A DNA stretch of 64,000 nucleotides from Adiantum capillus-veneris (lineage: Eukaryota; Streptophyta; Polypodiopsida; Polypodiales; Pteridaceae), in NCBI GenBank assembly GCA_014529385.2, contig CM043954.1, positions 94,507,247 to 94,571,246 on the forward strand. Reading direction: 5' to 3'. A program made the translations under genes and the position numbers. The notes under the pieces were generated by a model. The model was given only the letters and a program-made list of their open reading frames with translations, had not been told where the DNA came from and ran no database searches. Shown here piece by piece: positions 38,370 to 51,107 of this stretch (its first letter is position 1; each line of letters begins with the position of its first letter).

Positions 38370-40750
38370 TTCTATAGTCCAATAGGTCCATTGTATGGAA
38401 GACTTAGAGTGACTCTTACATGGTGCCTCCAAGGTTTCCAAAAAATAAAATCGTTGAAAAAGTCTATTGCCCATTTGAAGCATAGAGAGAACCAAGGTCC
38501 ACCACTTGTCCAAGCTAGACATGGAGCATTGACACAAGATCCAACACTTATCCAAGAACCCTATAGTATATGTGGTAACATGGGATGCATTGATGCAACA
38601 AAAGTAGTCTAGCCTCCTCATCCATCTCTTTTTTCTTGTAGCCTAGAGGGATTAGTTTCAAGGTTTATCACTAGTCAAAAACTACACATAGAACATTGAT
38701 ACAAGGTTCCACCACATGTGAAACCTATCATCTCTTGTAGCATGGATGGGTTGATATCAAGGTTCACCACGTGTCCTACCTATACTCTATTGTAGCATAG
38801 AGATTCTGGTTTGGTGGTACTACACTTGTCTAAACTTGGCTTGTTGTTGATATCTGGAGGTAATCAAGGGTCCTCCACTTGTCCAAGTTAGGCATATAAA
38901 ACAATTGCAAGGTCCACCATGTGTACAAAATATGATTGATTATAGCATGCATGGTCTTATTTCATGGGCAACCATCTTCTCTCCAACATGTCTACAACCT
39001 TGGCTCCATTGAAGCATGGAGAGAAGCAAGGTCCACCACTTATCAAAGCTATTATTTTCTCCCAGTGCTTTCAAAACCCATGATACGCTGTACATGGGGG
39101 GGGGGGGGTTCTTGTTTCAAGGTCCACCACTTGGATAAGGTTGGATCCATTGAATCATAAAGAGAAGCAAGCTCTACCATTTGTCCAAGCTAGGTACCAT
39201 TGAAACATGAAAACCCCATAATATGTTGTATACGGGGGGTGTTTTTCAAGGTCCACCACTTGTCTAAGCTATGGTCCATTGGAACATGGAGAGAAGCAAA
39301 GCTCCACCACTTTTCTAAGCTAGGATCCATTGAAACATGGAGAGAAGCAAGCTCCATTGTTTGTTTAAGCTAGGCTCCATTGGAACATGGAGAAAACAAG
39401 CTCCACCACTTGCCTATTATTGCATAGAGATTTTGGTTTGAAGGACCACCGCTTGTCCAGCCTTGCCTTCATGTATGGAGATAATCAAGAGTGCAATGCT
39501 GCTCTAAGCTAGGGACATAAAAGAGTTTCAAGGTCCACTACATATACGATCTATGATGGGTTGTAGCATGGGAGGTTTCATTTTAAGGTTGACCACTTCT
39601 CCAGCTCCGCTTGTCCAACCTCAGATCCATTGAAGCATGGAGAAGAAAGGTCTACCAACTCTCAAAATATATAAAACGCATGAATTGTTAATATATGCTA
39701 TGCTGTGGAGTTTTGTTTGAAGGTCCACTCCGTATCCAAGCTAGAATCCATTGAAGCATGGAAATAAGTAAGATATATCTCTAGTCCAAGATAGGATCCA
39801 TTGAAACATAGAGAGAATCAAGGTCCACCACTTGTCCAAGCTATGCATGGGTAATTGATATAAGGACCACTATGTTTTCACCTATACTATGCTGTATCAT
39901 GGATGGTTTCATATCCCACCAATTTTCCAGCCTATTTAATAGGTTATATTATGGGGGTTTGGTTTCAAGGTACTTCACTTGTCTAAGGTGGGTTCCATTG
40001 AACCATGGAGAGAAACAATGTCTACCACTTGTTCAAAATATGCTCCTTTAAAACATAAAATCAAGCTCCACCACTTGTCCAAGCTAATGTTTCTCTCTAT
40101 TGAAGCATGGAGAGAAACAAGGTCTACCACCTATCCAAAATATGCTCCATTGAAACATAAAAGCAAGGTCCACCACTTGTCCAAGCTAATGTAACAAATG
40201 GGTGTTGGTTACAAGGTGTACCACACTTGTCTAAACTAGTCTCCATGCAAGGTCCACCACATGTCCAAGCTATATGAGCTTGGTTTGAAGGTCTACCACA
40301 CCTCTTGAAATTAGGATCCATGTAAGGTCCACCTTTTGTCAAGCTATGCCTTTAGTGAGTACTAAAACTAAGTAAATTGGAGTACTTAAATACCTTTCCA
40401 AGCTCATTAAGATTTTGGTCTCTAAGGCCACCACCACATGTCTAATCTATGCTCTAATTGATTACTTATGCTAGTTCTCAAAGTCCAAACATAAGCTCCC
40501 TTCTAGAAAGGTTAGTTTAAATTTAGGCTCCAGCACCTGTCTAAGCTAGGTTCAATTTATGAAGCATCACCATTTAACCATGCTAGGATCTAATGTATCA
40601 TATCAAGGGGTTATTGATAAATGGTCCAAAACTTATTGAGTTCAAGATCTTAAGTAATTAAGTATTCGTGAGTATTAAATGCTATAGTTTTAGTCTAAAG
40701 ATCCACCATTCAAGAACTCAAGTAATTTACTAGTTACATTCAAACCTTGA
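38370..40750 (-). repeat. Minisatellite block 3 (inverted)
   Basis: Same family as blocks 1 and 2, now reading AAGGTCCACCACTTGTCCAA on the plus strand. CTCCATTGAAACATGGAGAG occurs between units. A G10 run is at about 39098-39107. It lies between the SET exon and the gene at 40852-43500, so it would be intronic if these form one transcript. Confidence 0.9.
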
Positions 40751-40851
40751 ATGCTTGAGATAAAAAATACAAACTCAATCAATACTATATAAAGCAAAAT
40801 CTAACATTAAGAGTATCAAATCAGCAAGAAACACTAACATGCACAAGAAAC

Positions 40852-43500
40852 TCAAAACATATGTGTCTCCATTTCCAAAAATTCCTCCATTGATAGAGGA
40901 TGTTGTTGTTCTTCTTCTTCTTCTCTTCGTGGAGAGCACTCCTCTGTAATAGGCACAATTTCGTCTGATTGCGAAGTGGGTTGTTGAAGTCCAACCCATT
41001 TTTGTATATCTTCATGAGACTTAACAAAGTCTAGCAGCATGGTCTCCACGTTTTTTGCCTCTTCCACACTATCAACTAATCATATAACTTCTTTTTTCTG
41101 TTGTATTCCTTCTTGTGCAACCAAGGAGCCATCACCAAAAACATCAACAAGCTTTCGGTCTTCAAAACAATATGTATGAATGTAGTGCTTGACCAAAGCT
41201 CTTTTTTTGGCCTCCAAATATTGCAAATCTGACATATCGTTATCTGCTACTTGAAGAAAAGAACAATCAATTGGCATGGGATGTCCCTCTGATCTTCTTC
41301 TCAAGTCTTCAGATGCATTGCCTTGTCCCAAGAAGGCAATAAATGTTAGGAATTGAATTGCTCCTTTGCAAGGAGCTGATGAAAAGTGATGCAATGCACC
41401 ACAACAATGGTAGCTCAGATTATCTCCCATGGCGTGAAAGGCACATTGCAATTTTGTGAAGTTAGTGAAATCCACAAATGCAAGAAAAACAAATCCAGGA
41501 TCTATTGACCCTCCAGCAATAGCCAGGATCCCATCAAAAGAATTGTTAAATGTCTCCTCACTCCACTTCAAATTGCCTCCAATGTTTTTTGTCATATCTA
41601 AAACACATAAGCCAATAGGAACTTTATTATTGAAGTGGCGCATCAAGTAGAGATTGCCTTCCATTTGTAGGCTCACCACATAGATTGACCATGGCAAATC
41701 TCTAGGCTCAATTTTCTCCTTTTGAAGGTGAATTGCCCATTGCATGTATTTTATTGCTCCATCTGGAAAAGCCATTTTCTTTGTTCCACGCTTCAAACTA
41801 GATCTGAGCCATTCCTCGCATAGCAGTAAAAGTGTTTTATAAACAACATCATTGATGTTATACATTTTGACCACCTCCTCCCAGTCTTTACATGGTGAAG
41901 ACTCATTCAAATTTTTGAAGCCTTCAAGAAGTGCATCTTGAATCAATTTGTCTTGCTTCAACTGCTTGATTCGATCATACATGTCAGTTGCATCACCATC
42001 CTTTGCACTCTTTGACAGTAAAATCTTCTCATCTCTAATCTCTTTTTGAATAGTCTTTACCTCTGATTCCTCAAGGCCACAAAGGTATCTAAATACAGTT
42101 GTTGGGGGTTTCTTATTCTCCTCTTCTAGCCTTTCAATGATTTCTATCCAGCAATCATAAATTAAATCAGAGCACGTGACCATGTGTGCCTGTTTAGCAA
42201 TCCAACTTGCTGCTGCACTCATTCTTGCCAATCGAAGAAAAGCCTAAAAAGAAATAGAGAAATAATTAAACTATTGAGCAAGATTTGTTAATTAAACACT
42301 ATCAAAAAGACAAAGAAAATAACTTACATCCCATCCGGCACGAGATGCATGTCCCTCTGCAACTCCACTTGCTGCCTTTGGTGGTTGTCCTAAGAAGATC
42401 CATTAACTCTGTAAGTGTCTCAATATTTGGCTGTAAGGTTGATTGACATACAATGTCTGAGCCTCCTCATTTGCAATGGCAGATATAACAGTTGCAACAA
42501 ATGGAGGAGCATTCACAACAATGCGAGCCTTTATAAATTTATACACGCTAATCAGTCTTTCAAATATCTCTTTGTTGTTTTGTTCATTGTGAAGCAAAAC
42601 TTTTGCAGCATAGATTGAATGCTGCCCATCAAGAATCCAATAATGATAATCTTTAATTTTTTTCTCTTCTACCTCTTCTACTGCCAAAGGAGTCCCCTTC
42701 TTTGACTTTGCATTTCGAACAGGCATCAAATATGCACATACTGCAGACTTGGTCGTACTCCGTGAAAATCCAAATAACACACTTTCAGCGTGTTTTTTTA
42801 TCCATAATATGTGCATTATAGTGATCAGGAGCAAGCCAACAATTTTGAATAGGGATATCAAATTCCCTATATTGGAAAGGAAAATAGTTTATGTACTTAT
42901 TCATTCCACCTGTATCTTTTTCTTCTCCTTTCATGGCCTCAGCTTCTAAAACATCTGGATCCACAATTCTCATCTTTGACATTGAACCCTCTATTGATGA
43001 GGATGCCAAAGATGCCTTGCTACATCCAAAATGGAACTAGTTCTCTTAGCTGCTACTTTCTGCACTTTTGCTTGCTTCTTTGTGGATGGTGTTCGTGAAG
43101 CTTTCACCTTTTTTTGTTGTAGTGTGGCAATGATGGAGCTTTGAAGTTGATCTTCTGTGATATTTGGATTCCATCCTCGAGAAAACATTGTCTCTTATTT
43201 GTTTCTAGACATGCGCTCCAATGCATATGCTCCTCGAGATAGTTGAAATTCTAGATTCATTGGAACTAGAATGTCAATGCATTCCACCTCCGAATGACTA
43301 TCAACTACAGAGACAGATGCTTCCAGAACTTGTCCAACATCTTCAAACAAGCTGTCATTCTCCTTTTTGGAAATAAATAGATGCACCTTATGAAATTGTG
43401 CACCCTCTATACCATGTATGTCCAAATACCATTTCCTAAGATCATTGCAAGTATAGTCAACTGAGACAGCAACCCTTGCAACCTGTTTTTTTGGAGCCAT
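40852..43500 (-). pseudogene. Unrecognised multi-exon gene with DGQH motif, damaged
   Basis: The minus-strand start is ATG at 43500 (MAPKKQVARV). The frame runs to TAA at 43197-43195 and reopens in the same frame to 42991. It shifts near 43009 and again near 42820, continues past WILDGQHSIYAAK (about 42600-42645) to a TAA near 42405, and then to 42328. A clear 84-bp intron follows (donor GTAAGT at 42327, acceptor CTTTTTAG at 42244) with frame kept. The second exon is a 383-codon helical ORF (42231-41080), then a TGA and an acidic tail to 40852. The DGQH context resembles the ParB/sulfiredoxin-type DGxHR motif, which is weak evidence. The rest matches no family I know. Intron and codon pattern point to a host-type or DNA-element gene, not a retrotransposon. 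Confidence 0.6.
42244..42327 (-). other. 84-bp intron
   Basis: GTAAGT donor after GGATGGGAT and a pyrimidine-rich CTATTTCTTTTTAG acceptor. Joining the sides keeps the reading frame (GWD then AFLRLARM). Confidence 0.75.
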
Positions 43501-43559
43501 CTTTCCTGAAACAAAAAAAAACCAAATGTTATTTTAACATATACTTTTTCGTAATGGAT

Positions 43560-44140
43560 TAAGTTTTTGTGAATACAAGGTCCACCACTTGTTCAAGCTA
43601 GATCTAAGCAAGTATACATAGTGATCTTTTAAGCTAGTAAACTAAGGGAAGAAAGAAAATAAGGTCCACCACTTGTCCAAGCTCAGCTCTAGACAACATG
43701 GAGAGATTCCAGGTCTACTAATTGTATAATATAGGCTAACTCTATTGAAACATAGAGAGAAGCAAAGGTCCACCACTTGTCCAATCTAGGGTCCATTGAA
43801 ACATGGAGAGAAGGATGCTCCACCATTTGTCCAAAATATGCTCCATTGAAACATGAAGAGAAGCAGCAACCTATAAGGCTATATCTTAAAGGTTATTCTT
43901 TCTTACCACTTGGAGGGACCATGATAGGTTTTACATGGGGGTTTGGTTCCAAGGTCCGCCACTTGTCCAAGCTAACTCTATTGAAACATAGAGAGAAGCA
44001 AATGTCCACCACTTGTCCAAGATAGGCTCCATTGAAATATGGAGAGAAGGATGCTCCACCATTTGTCAAAGCTAACTCTATTGAAACATGGGGGGTTTAT
44101 GTTCAAGGTCCACCACTTGTACAAGCTATTATCGCCACCT
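43560..44140 (-). repeat. Minisatellite block 4 (inverted)
   Basis: Reverse-orientation units (AAGGTCCACCACTTGTCCAA), as in block 3. It begins about 60 bases upstream of the ATG at 43500 and ends at the truncated gypsy element E. Confidence 0.88.
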
Positions 44141-44152
44141 ATAAGTATTCCT

Positions 44153-46036
44153 AATGCTTTTACCTTGTTCTTTGATGGAGCTTTTCGATGAGTCACAGGA
44201 AAAGCAGGGGGAGGGCTAGTATTGCTCAACCCAAGTGGAGAGGTGGTCATGAAAGAGAAGGTCAATCTACCAGCTTCAACTAGCAAAAATGAAGCAGAAT
44301 ATGACACACTACTTCATGGTTTAAAGATATACATTGGCCAAGGTATACAAAGTCTCATGGTAAAAGGGGATGCACTTCTCATTGTGAAGCAACTTTTAGG
44401 AATTTGGGCATGCAAGAATGAAATCCTAAGGACAAAAGTTCATGCCATTCGTAGGATGTTTAATCAGTTTGAAGAAGTGCAACTATATCATATTCCTAGG
44501 AAACAAAATGAAGATGCCAATTTACTTGCACAAAAAGCAGTTACATGTGTTGAGAATGAAGTGCAGGTCATCATGGTGGCAGCAACTGTCAAGCAACCGA
44601 GATACCAGGGATTGGAGTCATTGACTCCCATTATTAGCTACATTTTGGAGGGTGAGTTTCCACAAGACTTCACGAAGGCTCAGAAGAGGAGACTCATGAA
44701 AAAGGCAAGCGCGTATCTCTTTCTAGAAGGATCCCTCTATCAAAGAGGGAAGGATCAAGTGTGCAGAAGAGTACCAACTATCAAGGAGATTCCAGCCATT
44801 CTAAAAGGTTTGCATGAAGAGGCATGTGGTGGTCATTTAGCCCAAGATTTAACTGTGAAGAAGATTTTGCTTGTGGGGTATGTTTGGCCAAGTCTACATG
44901 TGGATGTCCAACATTGGTGTAAAAGTTGTCACAATTGTCAGGTAAATGGGAATAGAAGATTGGTTTATGGTCCAAGGAAAATCGTGCTTGCAAATGGACC
45001 CTTTGAAAAGTGGGGCATTGATGCTATGGGTCCTCTCCCTAGGACAAAAAATGGTAAACTCTACATCCTAGTGGCGGTAGACTATATGACTAGGTGGGTG
45101 GAAGCACAAAGTGTGGCAAAGGTAAATGAGAGGACAGTGACCAAATTTGTCTACACTCACATTTGTTGTAGATTTGGCACACCTTTGGAGATTGTTTCTG
45201 ATAATGGTCCAGGGTTTAGAAAGGGCTTGCTCACAGAAGTCTGTGAAGAACTTCACATTCTACATCGTCATAGTACACCCTACTATCCCCAATCAAATGG
45301 TTTGGTAGAAAAAGCTAATGGTGTCATTGCAGGCATCATTAGAAAGATGGTGAAAAACAAGACAAAGTTGTGGGATGACTTCTTGGATGGTTCCTTGTGG
45401 GCATATCGAACCACATATAGGGAAGCCACAGAGTTCACACCATTTCACTTGGTCTATGGTCAAGAGGCTTTACAACCAATTGAACTCAACATTCCAACAA
45501 TGCGACTTCATGGCAAAGCAACACAAGATGATCAAGAAGCATGGATGGATCGACTTCTTACCTTAGCTGAGCTTGAGTGGAAAAGAGAAACAGCATACGA
45601 GTGCTACAAGAGGAAAGCCACACAGACGAAGGAAAAGCTTGACAAGAAACTGAAGGACAAAGGCATCAATGAAGTAGATCTTGTGCTAAGGTATGACAAT
45701 CGACTCGATAATCGTTTTGATGCCAAATTTGAAAGTAGATGGCAGGGGCCATACATAGTTAAAAAGGCTTTCAATTCAAGTTACTATGAACTTATGGACT
45801 TGAGTGGGAAAGAGCACTCTAGGAAGGTAAATGGTTATTGCTTGAAGCCCTATTTGAGCCGCCTTCTACCAAAGGATCTACGAAAGATCTGTCAAAGGGC
45901 AGTTGTCTCATGTAAGTATTGTTACATGAAACATGAGTGTGACTCGAGCCAAAATGCCGAGGGGCCAAACAATGAAGACCTCGTCAAGGACTCTGAAGCA
46001 CTCTCTTTGAAAAAGATGCTCTATGATGGTACATGA
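44153..46036 (+). pseudogene. Gypsy RNase H-integrase (E), 5'-truncated
   Basis: The frame opens at the truncation with LFFDGAF (first RNase H Asp, 44174), meets a TGA at 44189-44191, and is then intact to 46036 (604 codons from 44222). RNase H continues with NEAEYDTLLHGL and HIPRKQNEDANLLAQKA. The integrase has its HHCC finger (HEEACGGHL...CKSCHNC, about 44812-44940). The core is Asp in GIDAMGPL (about 45020), Asp in VSDNGPGF (about 45200) and Glu in NGLVEKANG (about 45310), with spacing D-35-E. A basic C-terminal domain with a RWQGPYIVKKAF segment ends the protein. The integrase looks intact, but reverse transcriptase is missing. Confidence 0.93.
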
Positions 46037-46050
46037 ATATACCATCATCC

Positions 46051-46064
46051 TGGGGGAGGGCTAA
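46051..46064 (+). other. Polypurine tract of element E
   Basis: TGGGGGAGGGCTAA directly before the LTR start TGATAGCC. The same GGGGCTAA ending precedes the 3' LTR of element B. Confidence 0.85.
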
Positions 46065-48671
46065 TGATAGCCGTTTTTCGGCTCTTTGTAATTGCCATAG
46101 TGAGTTAACCCACCCTACCAAAATCATCCAAACACTGTGGCTATCCCTACCATTTCACTGTATATAGGTGTGTGTGAGTTAGGGGACTTTCCCCATATCT
46201 TCTTAAAAACCCTTAATTAGCTAGTCACTGGGCTAGTTGAGCCAAAAAAATAAAAAATATATAAAAAATATAAGTATATTATGGCCCATTTGTGTGTAAA
46301 TATTTCATTGTATATAGGGCCTAAATAAAAGGATTTTTCATAATTATTTTGGTATTTATTTAAATAATTCTACCTATGGTGTGTTATTTATGCTATGTAC
46401 ATTGACTCACCATTAACATATTTTTTCTTACCATTTTGCATACTCTTTATTACATATAAAAATAATTTCATGCAAGCTTCTCTTATTTTTGGTGTAACTC
46501 CATCCCAACAAAAATCCAAACAAACTAGTTTTATTTATGTGTATATTTTTTCACTATTGTGATTTTTCCTTCCTACATCTATTCTCTTTTACTCTCATAA
46601 ATTAGAACACCAAAAATATTCATCTTTTTATGGTAGACTTACAATGAGAGAGATTTATTTTGACCCCTTTATATTTTTTTTTACCTATATTATTTATATT
46701 TGACATGTACATATTTTTTTAGACCCCTAATTAATATTTGATTTTCTTAGTTGTACTATTCACTTATATCATGATCTCAACAATATCTTCAATTATAGAC
46801 CTACCAAATAAGGTCAAGGATATGTGGCATGCATGCATGCACCATGGGGAGCTCACTCCTGGAGGTATTCAAAAGAATCATCCAAAGAAGGACCTCACAA
46901 GGACCTTGTGCAGTGGAAAAAACAGTCGGTTTTGCTGAATTTTTAAAGATCACATGCTCCCCGAATTTGGAAAGGTGATACAAACAAAAGTTGTAGCTTG
47001 TGAGCTAAACTTTCACCTCAAAGTTTTTCATATTTTTTTGAGCTACGAGCTGTGAGCTATGATTTTATTGGTGGACCCCAGTTTGCCCACCCTATGCAGC
47101 CACACTCCCTCTTCCACTTTATCATTTTCCTCTTTCACACACACTCCTCCCTCTCCTTCCCACTCCCAAACCTGCAACTCCCATGTCCTAATTCACCCTC
47201 TTCACCATTGCCACATCTCTCACACCTCCGTAGCCTTCATCCTCCATTTCTACACCCTATGTGTTCCTCTTTCTCTCTACATATATGTCCATATTACCAT
47301 ACTCTCTTCAACTTTGTAAATAACTTCAAAAAATCAGAAAAAATCCAAAGATAACCTCTGCAAATGAAGTCTTTTATCATGAATTTTCCAAGGTTTGAAA
47401 TAACATATCTTCATCGACACGCGTTGCTTTGCCATGCTGACTGCTTCTTCTTCCGGTGCTGTAAAGAGGTGAATGTCAACTTCTCCAAAGCTTCAACCTC
47501 TCTTTACAAGCTCATCCCTTCTCTAACTTTTCTCATCATATATCTCACCATTTGGTGAATGATTTTGTAAATATCTTTTAGTGATAATTACTAACTACTA
47601 ACCACTAACCTTATTGTAAAATGCACCCTCTACTAGAGTAGGCACTCCCAAATTATTCACTCAATCCTCTCTCCTATCATTCTCAATAATTCTCTTCCCT
47701 TGAGCCCACATCCATGTGACTCAAAGGACAAGAGAGACCCACCCTCATTAAATTTTTTTAAAAAAGTGCATAATCTTTTATTCCTTCAAATAAACTTGAT
47801 TAGGCCTAATCCTAATCGGGGCTTCTAAAACCTATAAATAGAGCCCTTCTCTCCCTTGTAAGTCATCACATGATCACACTACACCACACCATTCTCAACA
47901 CATAACACACCACTCTTCAAGCCTAGTTGTGTAGAGTGTGTGCATTGTGAGTGCTCTATTCCATCACTACACATAGGTGCATGGAGAAGCTTGAAGTTAG
48001 TTATTCCATCTAGAGGAGTGGAGTGATACTATACTTTGCAATCACACTTGTAGCCTACTCTTGTCCATAAATAAGATTCATAGTTTTGGGTGCAATTGTA
48101 TGCTGCAACTACGACTCTTCTCTCCAAATTGACTTGATAAGTTGTCTCATCAGGTGGTTGAAGGTATATTGTCCTTGAAGTTTCTTGTGCCATTTCATGC
48201 TTGGTGGTTTGAGGGCTTGTTGAATTGTTTGCCTAAAAGGTAAATTGTAAGAGGGTGCTCGGTGAGAGGGCTCCCGTGACATTAAGACAATTTGTGTATT
48301 GGCAACAAGGTCAAGTTTTTTGTTGTCTCTCTATTTCTCATCAAGCTTTGTGTGCATCTAGTCTTTAAGGCTAAGACTGAGTTGCTCAAGTTGATTTGTG
48401 CTCTTTACCTCTCTCTGGTGTGGTGAATGATTGTGTTTGGTGTGCGTGGCTGTCTTGCATTCCGCTCTCTTTGTGCGTTTGAGTACAAGGAGATATCACG
48501 TGCGTCCTAGTTCGCATCTATAACTAGGTGGTGCCCCTTTTCTTGTTTGGTTTCTGGCTGTGGGTTGTTGTTGTCTCTCATTGTGATTGCCCCAGCCCCA
48601 ATTGAGCAGCACGAGAGCCTCGAAGGGTGTTTAGAGGCCGCTCTTCTAGTTGCCCGCCCCGGACCGCCTCA
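46065..48671 (+). repeat. 3' LTR of element E
   Basis: It begins TGATAGCCGTTTTTCGG and ends GGACCGCCTCA. Similarity to the LTR of element B stops exactly at this CTCA (48671 and 59910), which fixes the end. It holds a TATA box (TATAAATA, 47833-47840). The last 170 bases are the best conserved part. No gene inside; short open frames are not supported. Confidence 0.88.
47833..47840 (+). promoter_or_regulatory. TATA box in E LTR
   Basis: CCTATAAATAGAGCCC lies about 840 bases before the LTR end. The same box is at the same place in the B LTR (59065-59072). Confidence 0.6.
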
Positions 48672-51107
48672 CCATTTTTCATGTAAAATATTGGTAAAAC
48701 GGAGAAATCCGGCCATAAAAATTGCATATGAGTGTATATAATGTGTTGCGGTGATGTTTGTGATTAATTATGATTTTTGGGGATTTTTTGGGTTTGATTT
48801 GCTATTTTTCTTTTAATTTTGCTAATTTTCGGCAGAAAAACTTCAAAAATACAAAAAGCAGGTGAAAAACAGTCGTAATGAAAAACAAAAAAATATGGTG
48901 ATGATCAGTGACTATAGGATAGCCTATGGTACAGTGGGGGTGCAATTATGAGACTGGAGCAGAAAGCGTGTTTTGGCCAGGTTTTGACCGAAATGCCAAA
49001 TTTCTGGTAAACAGAGCAAATGGAGTCCAAATCAAGAAATTTTTGAGCCTAAACCGCATCTCGCAAGAAGATAGGAGCACATGTCAAATTTCATGAAAAG
49101 TGGTTCGGGGACCTCCATTATAAGAAATTTTCACCCCATTTTTAGTTCATTCTCACTATTGACTTTGTGGAGAGAGCTTCTGCCACCTAGAGCGGATCGA
49201 CCTTCCAGCAGCTTCTACGATGCACACGACTACTTGAACAATTCGAGACATGAGAGGTAGGCTCACCACCTTGAGCTTTTCGTGCATGTTTGTCATTATG
49301 TCGCGAAAACTAGCGTAGGGGTCACACACAAAGCGAGCGGTAGAGACCTACAAGTATAGACGGAGGCCTAACGGCTAACTCGAAAGCAACAAGACTTCAT
49401 CAGCAGCCTACCCTAGTCTAGGAACCCAATCCTCAATGTCCAAAGGTAGTAGGAAACCATCGGGAAAAACCCTAATTCCCAGAAACCCGCAAGAGTCCAC
49501 CAAATGGGAAATCGGTGAAACGACAACCAAAGGCTACCAAAATTAATGGGTAGGAGCATCTTGACACGCTCGACAAGTCTATATGACCCGTATGACCAAA
49601 AAGTGACCCGAAGCGGAACTAAACTTCAGACACACAAAGCGTCAAATTGCACTTGCGGCCAAACCGCAAGTCCGTTTGCCACCAAACTTCACGAGCGGCT
49701 TTCCTAGACCATCAACAACCAAGTCCTATGGTGTTAGACCACCACAAATCATCAAAGGTATGTAAACGCAACCATGGGTGCTTCTAGAGCGACTAATTGC
49801 CAAATGGAGCTCTAGTGAAGCCAAAGTTGACAAAAACCATACGGCAAGGATCCCCAAGGGATCGGGAAGCTATGGAGACCAACATCAAGAAATGTCATCG
49901 CCAAAAAAGCACTCCAAAAGTCAGAAAACGGCTCGGAGTCTCTGAAGTCCACATAGGGAGTTATACTCTATCCATTTGACTTTTTTGTTGAAATTAGGCT
50001 CAAAAGGGACTTAGGGGAGCAAAGGGCAAGCATTGGGAGCACTAGCACTGAAAAAATCACCAAGAGACATCCTACGCGTAGGATGTCTCAAGGGCACTTT
50101 TTGGCACAAACTCCAATATTTTTCATCATGCACATGTTCTGAATGACATTTACAAGCCATACGCCAAGTTTCATCACATTTGGACCAAGCTTGACCTCAT
50201 ATGCATGGAAAAACGCAAAGTTACGGCGTAGAGGCAATAATGGGCCAAAGACCTACCAAATCTTGTCCAAATCCTATGAAACTTGCCCAACACATTCACC
50301 AACACATCAGCAAACAATCTGTGTGGTCAGGGAGAAAAAATGCTGAAATAGACATCCTATGCGTAGGATGTCTAATTGACCTTTTTGGCATGCAAGGGAT
50401 GTTTTATCATTCCAGATCCAATTACCTCATCATCAAGAGCCCATATGTCAAGTTTGAAGCCATTCTAATCACTTTTGACCCCCAACACCCTCAAGATACA
50501 CTTTTTGAGCCCAAAAACACCTCCTAGAGCCTTACAAGCATCAAGTCTTGTCCAAATTCAAATCCAAGAACATGGCCATGTTCCATAGGCCAATGAAAAC
50601 CCACAGAACAAGTTTCATGTCATTTTGATGAAAAAGACATCATACGCATAGGATGTCTCTAACAGAAATTTGGCCTTCTGTGCAAGGAATGACATCATGG
50701 GAGCCAATACCATGGTGCAATGAGACCATATACCAATTTTCAACCCATTTGGACATCAATTGCTACCTATGATGGACATTCTACCAAAATTGTGACCTAA
50801 AGCCTGAATCAGCCCAAAAATCCACTTCTTGATATCCAAATTCAAATCCAAGCCTATAGCCATGTTCCATGAGCCTTACACTACCTGCATGTCAAGTATG
50901 AACCAATTTTGATGAAAAAGACATCCTACGTGTAGGATGTGTAGATGAAAATTTTTGACCAGATTTGCACTGTAAGCACATGCATAGCTTCACAAGTTCC
51001 TTTTAAGCTTTATTTTCAATTTTCAAGTCATTTGGATAAGTAAAACTCAGTTTCGCAGCTAAAATGTAAAAAACGCTAACTTCGGACTACTGAGTGCAAC
51101 AGGATCA
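48672..51107 (+). other. Leader-like DNA upstream of element A copy 2, with palindromic repeats
   Basis: No ORF is supported. It runs directly into the ATG of the A ORF at 51108, so it is probably the A leader. Its left side directly abuts the end of the E LTR, and no 5' LTR of A is seen. The right kilobase is a diverged tandem repeat of about 285 bp with a palindrome in each unit. A small inverted repeat ACTTGCGG/CCGCAAGT lies near 49651-49671. Confidence 0.5.
50064..50941. repeat. Four palindromes in a ~285-bp tandem repeat
   Basis: Palindromes lie at 50064-50089 (26 bp, perfect; half-site GAGACATCCTACG), 50349-50374, 50635-50658 and 50920-50941, at steps of about 285 bases. Between them, shared pieces such as TCCAAATTCAAATCCAAG and GCCATGTTCCAT (near 50560 and 50845) show that the whole unit is repeated and diverged. 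The palindrome is better kept than the spacer. Confidence 0.85.

Larger units (their letters stand above)
44150..48671 (+). mobile_element. 5'-truncated Ty3/gypsy element E
   Basis: The 3' half of an element: RNase H, integrase, polypurine tract and a 2,607-bp LTR ending TG...CA. The left end joins minisatellite block 4 near 44150, inside the RNase H domain, so gag, protease and reverse transcriptase are lost. The LTR belongs to the same family as the LTRs of element B. Confidence 0.88.

Noticed and set aside
50064-50941. CRISPR-like array (repeats at regular steps)
   Set aside because: The step is about 285 bases, spacers are repeated too, and the setting is a plant retroelement leader.
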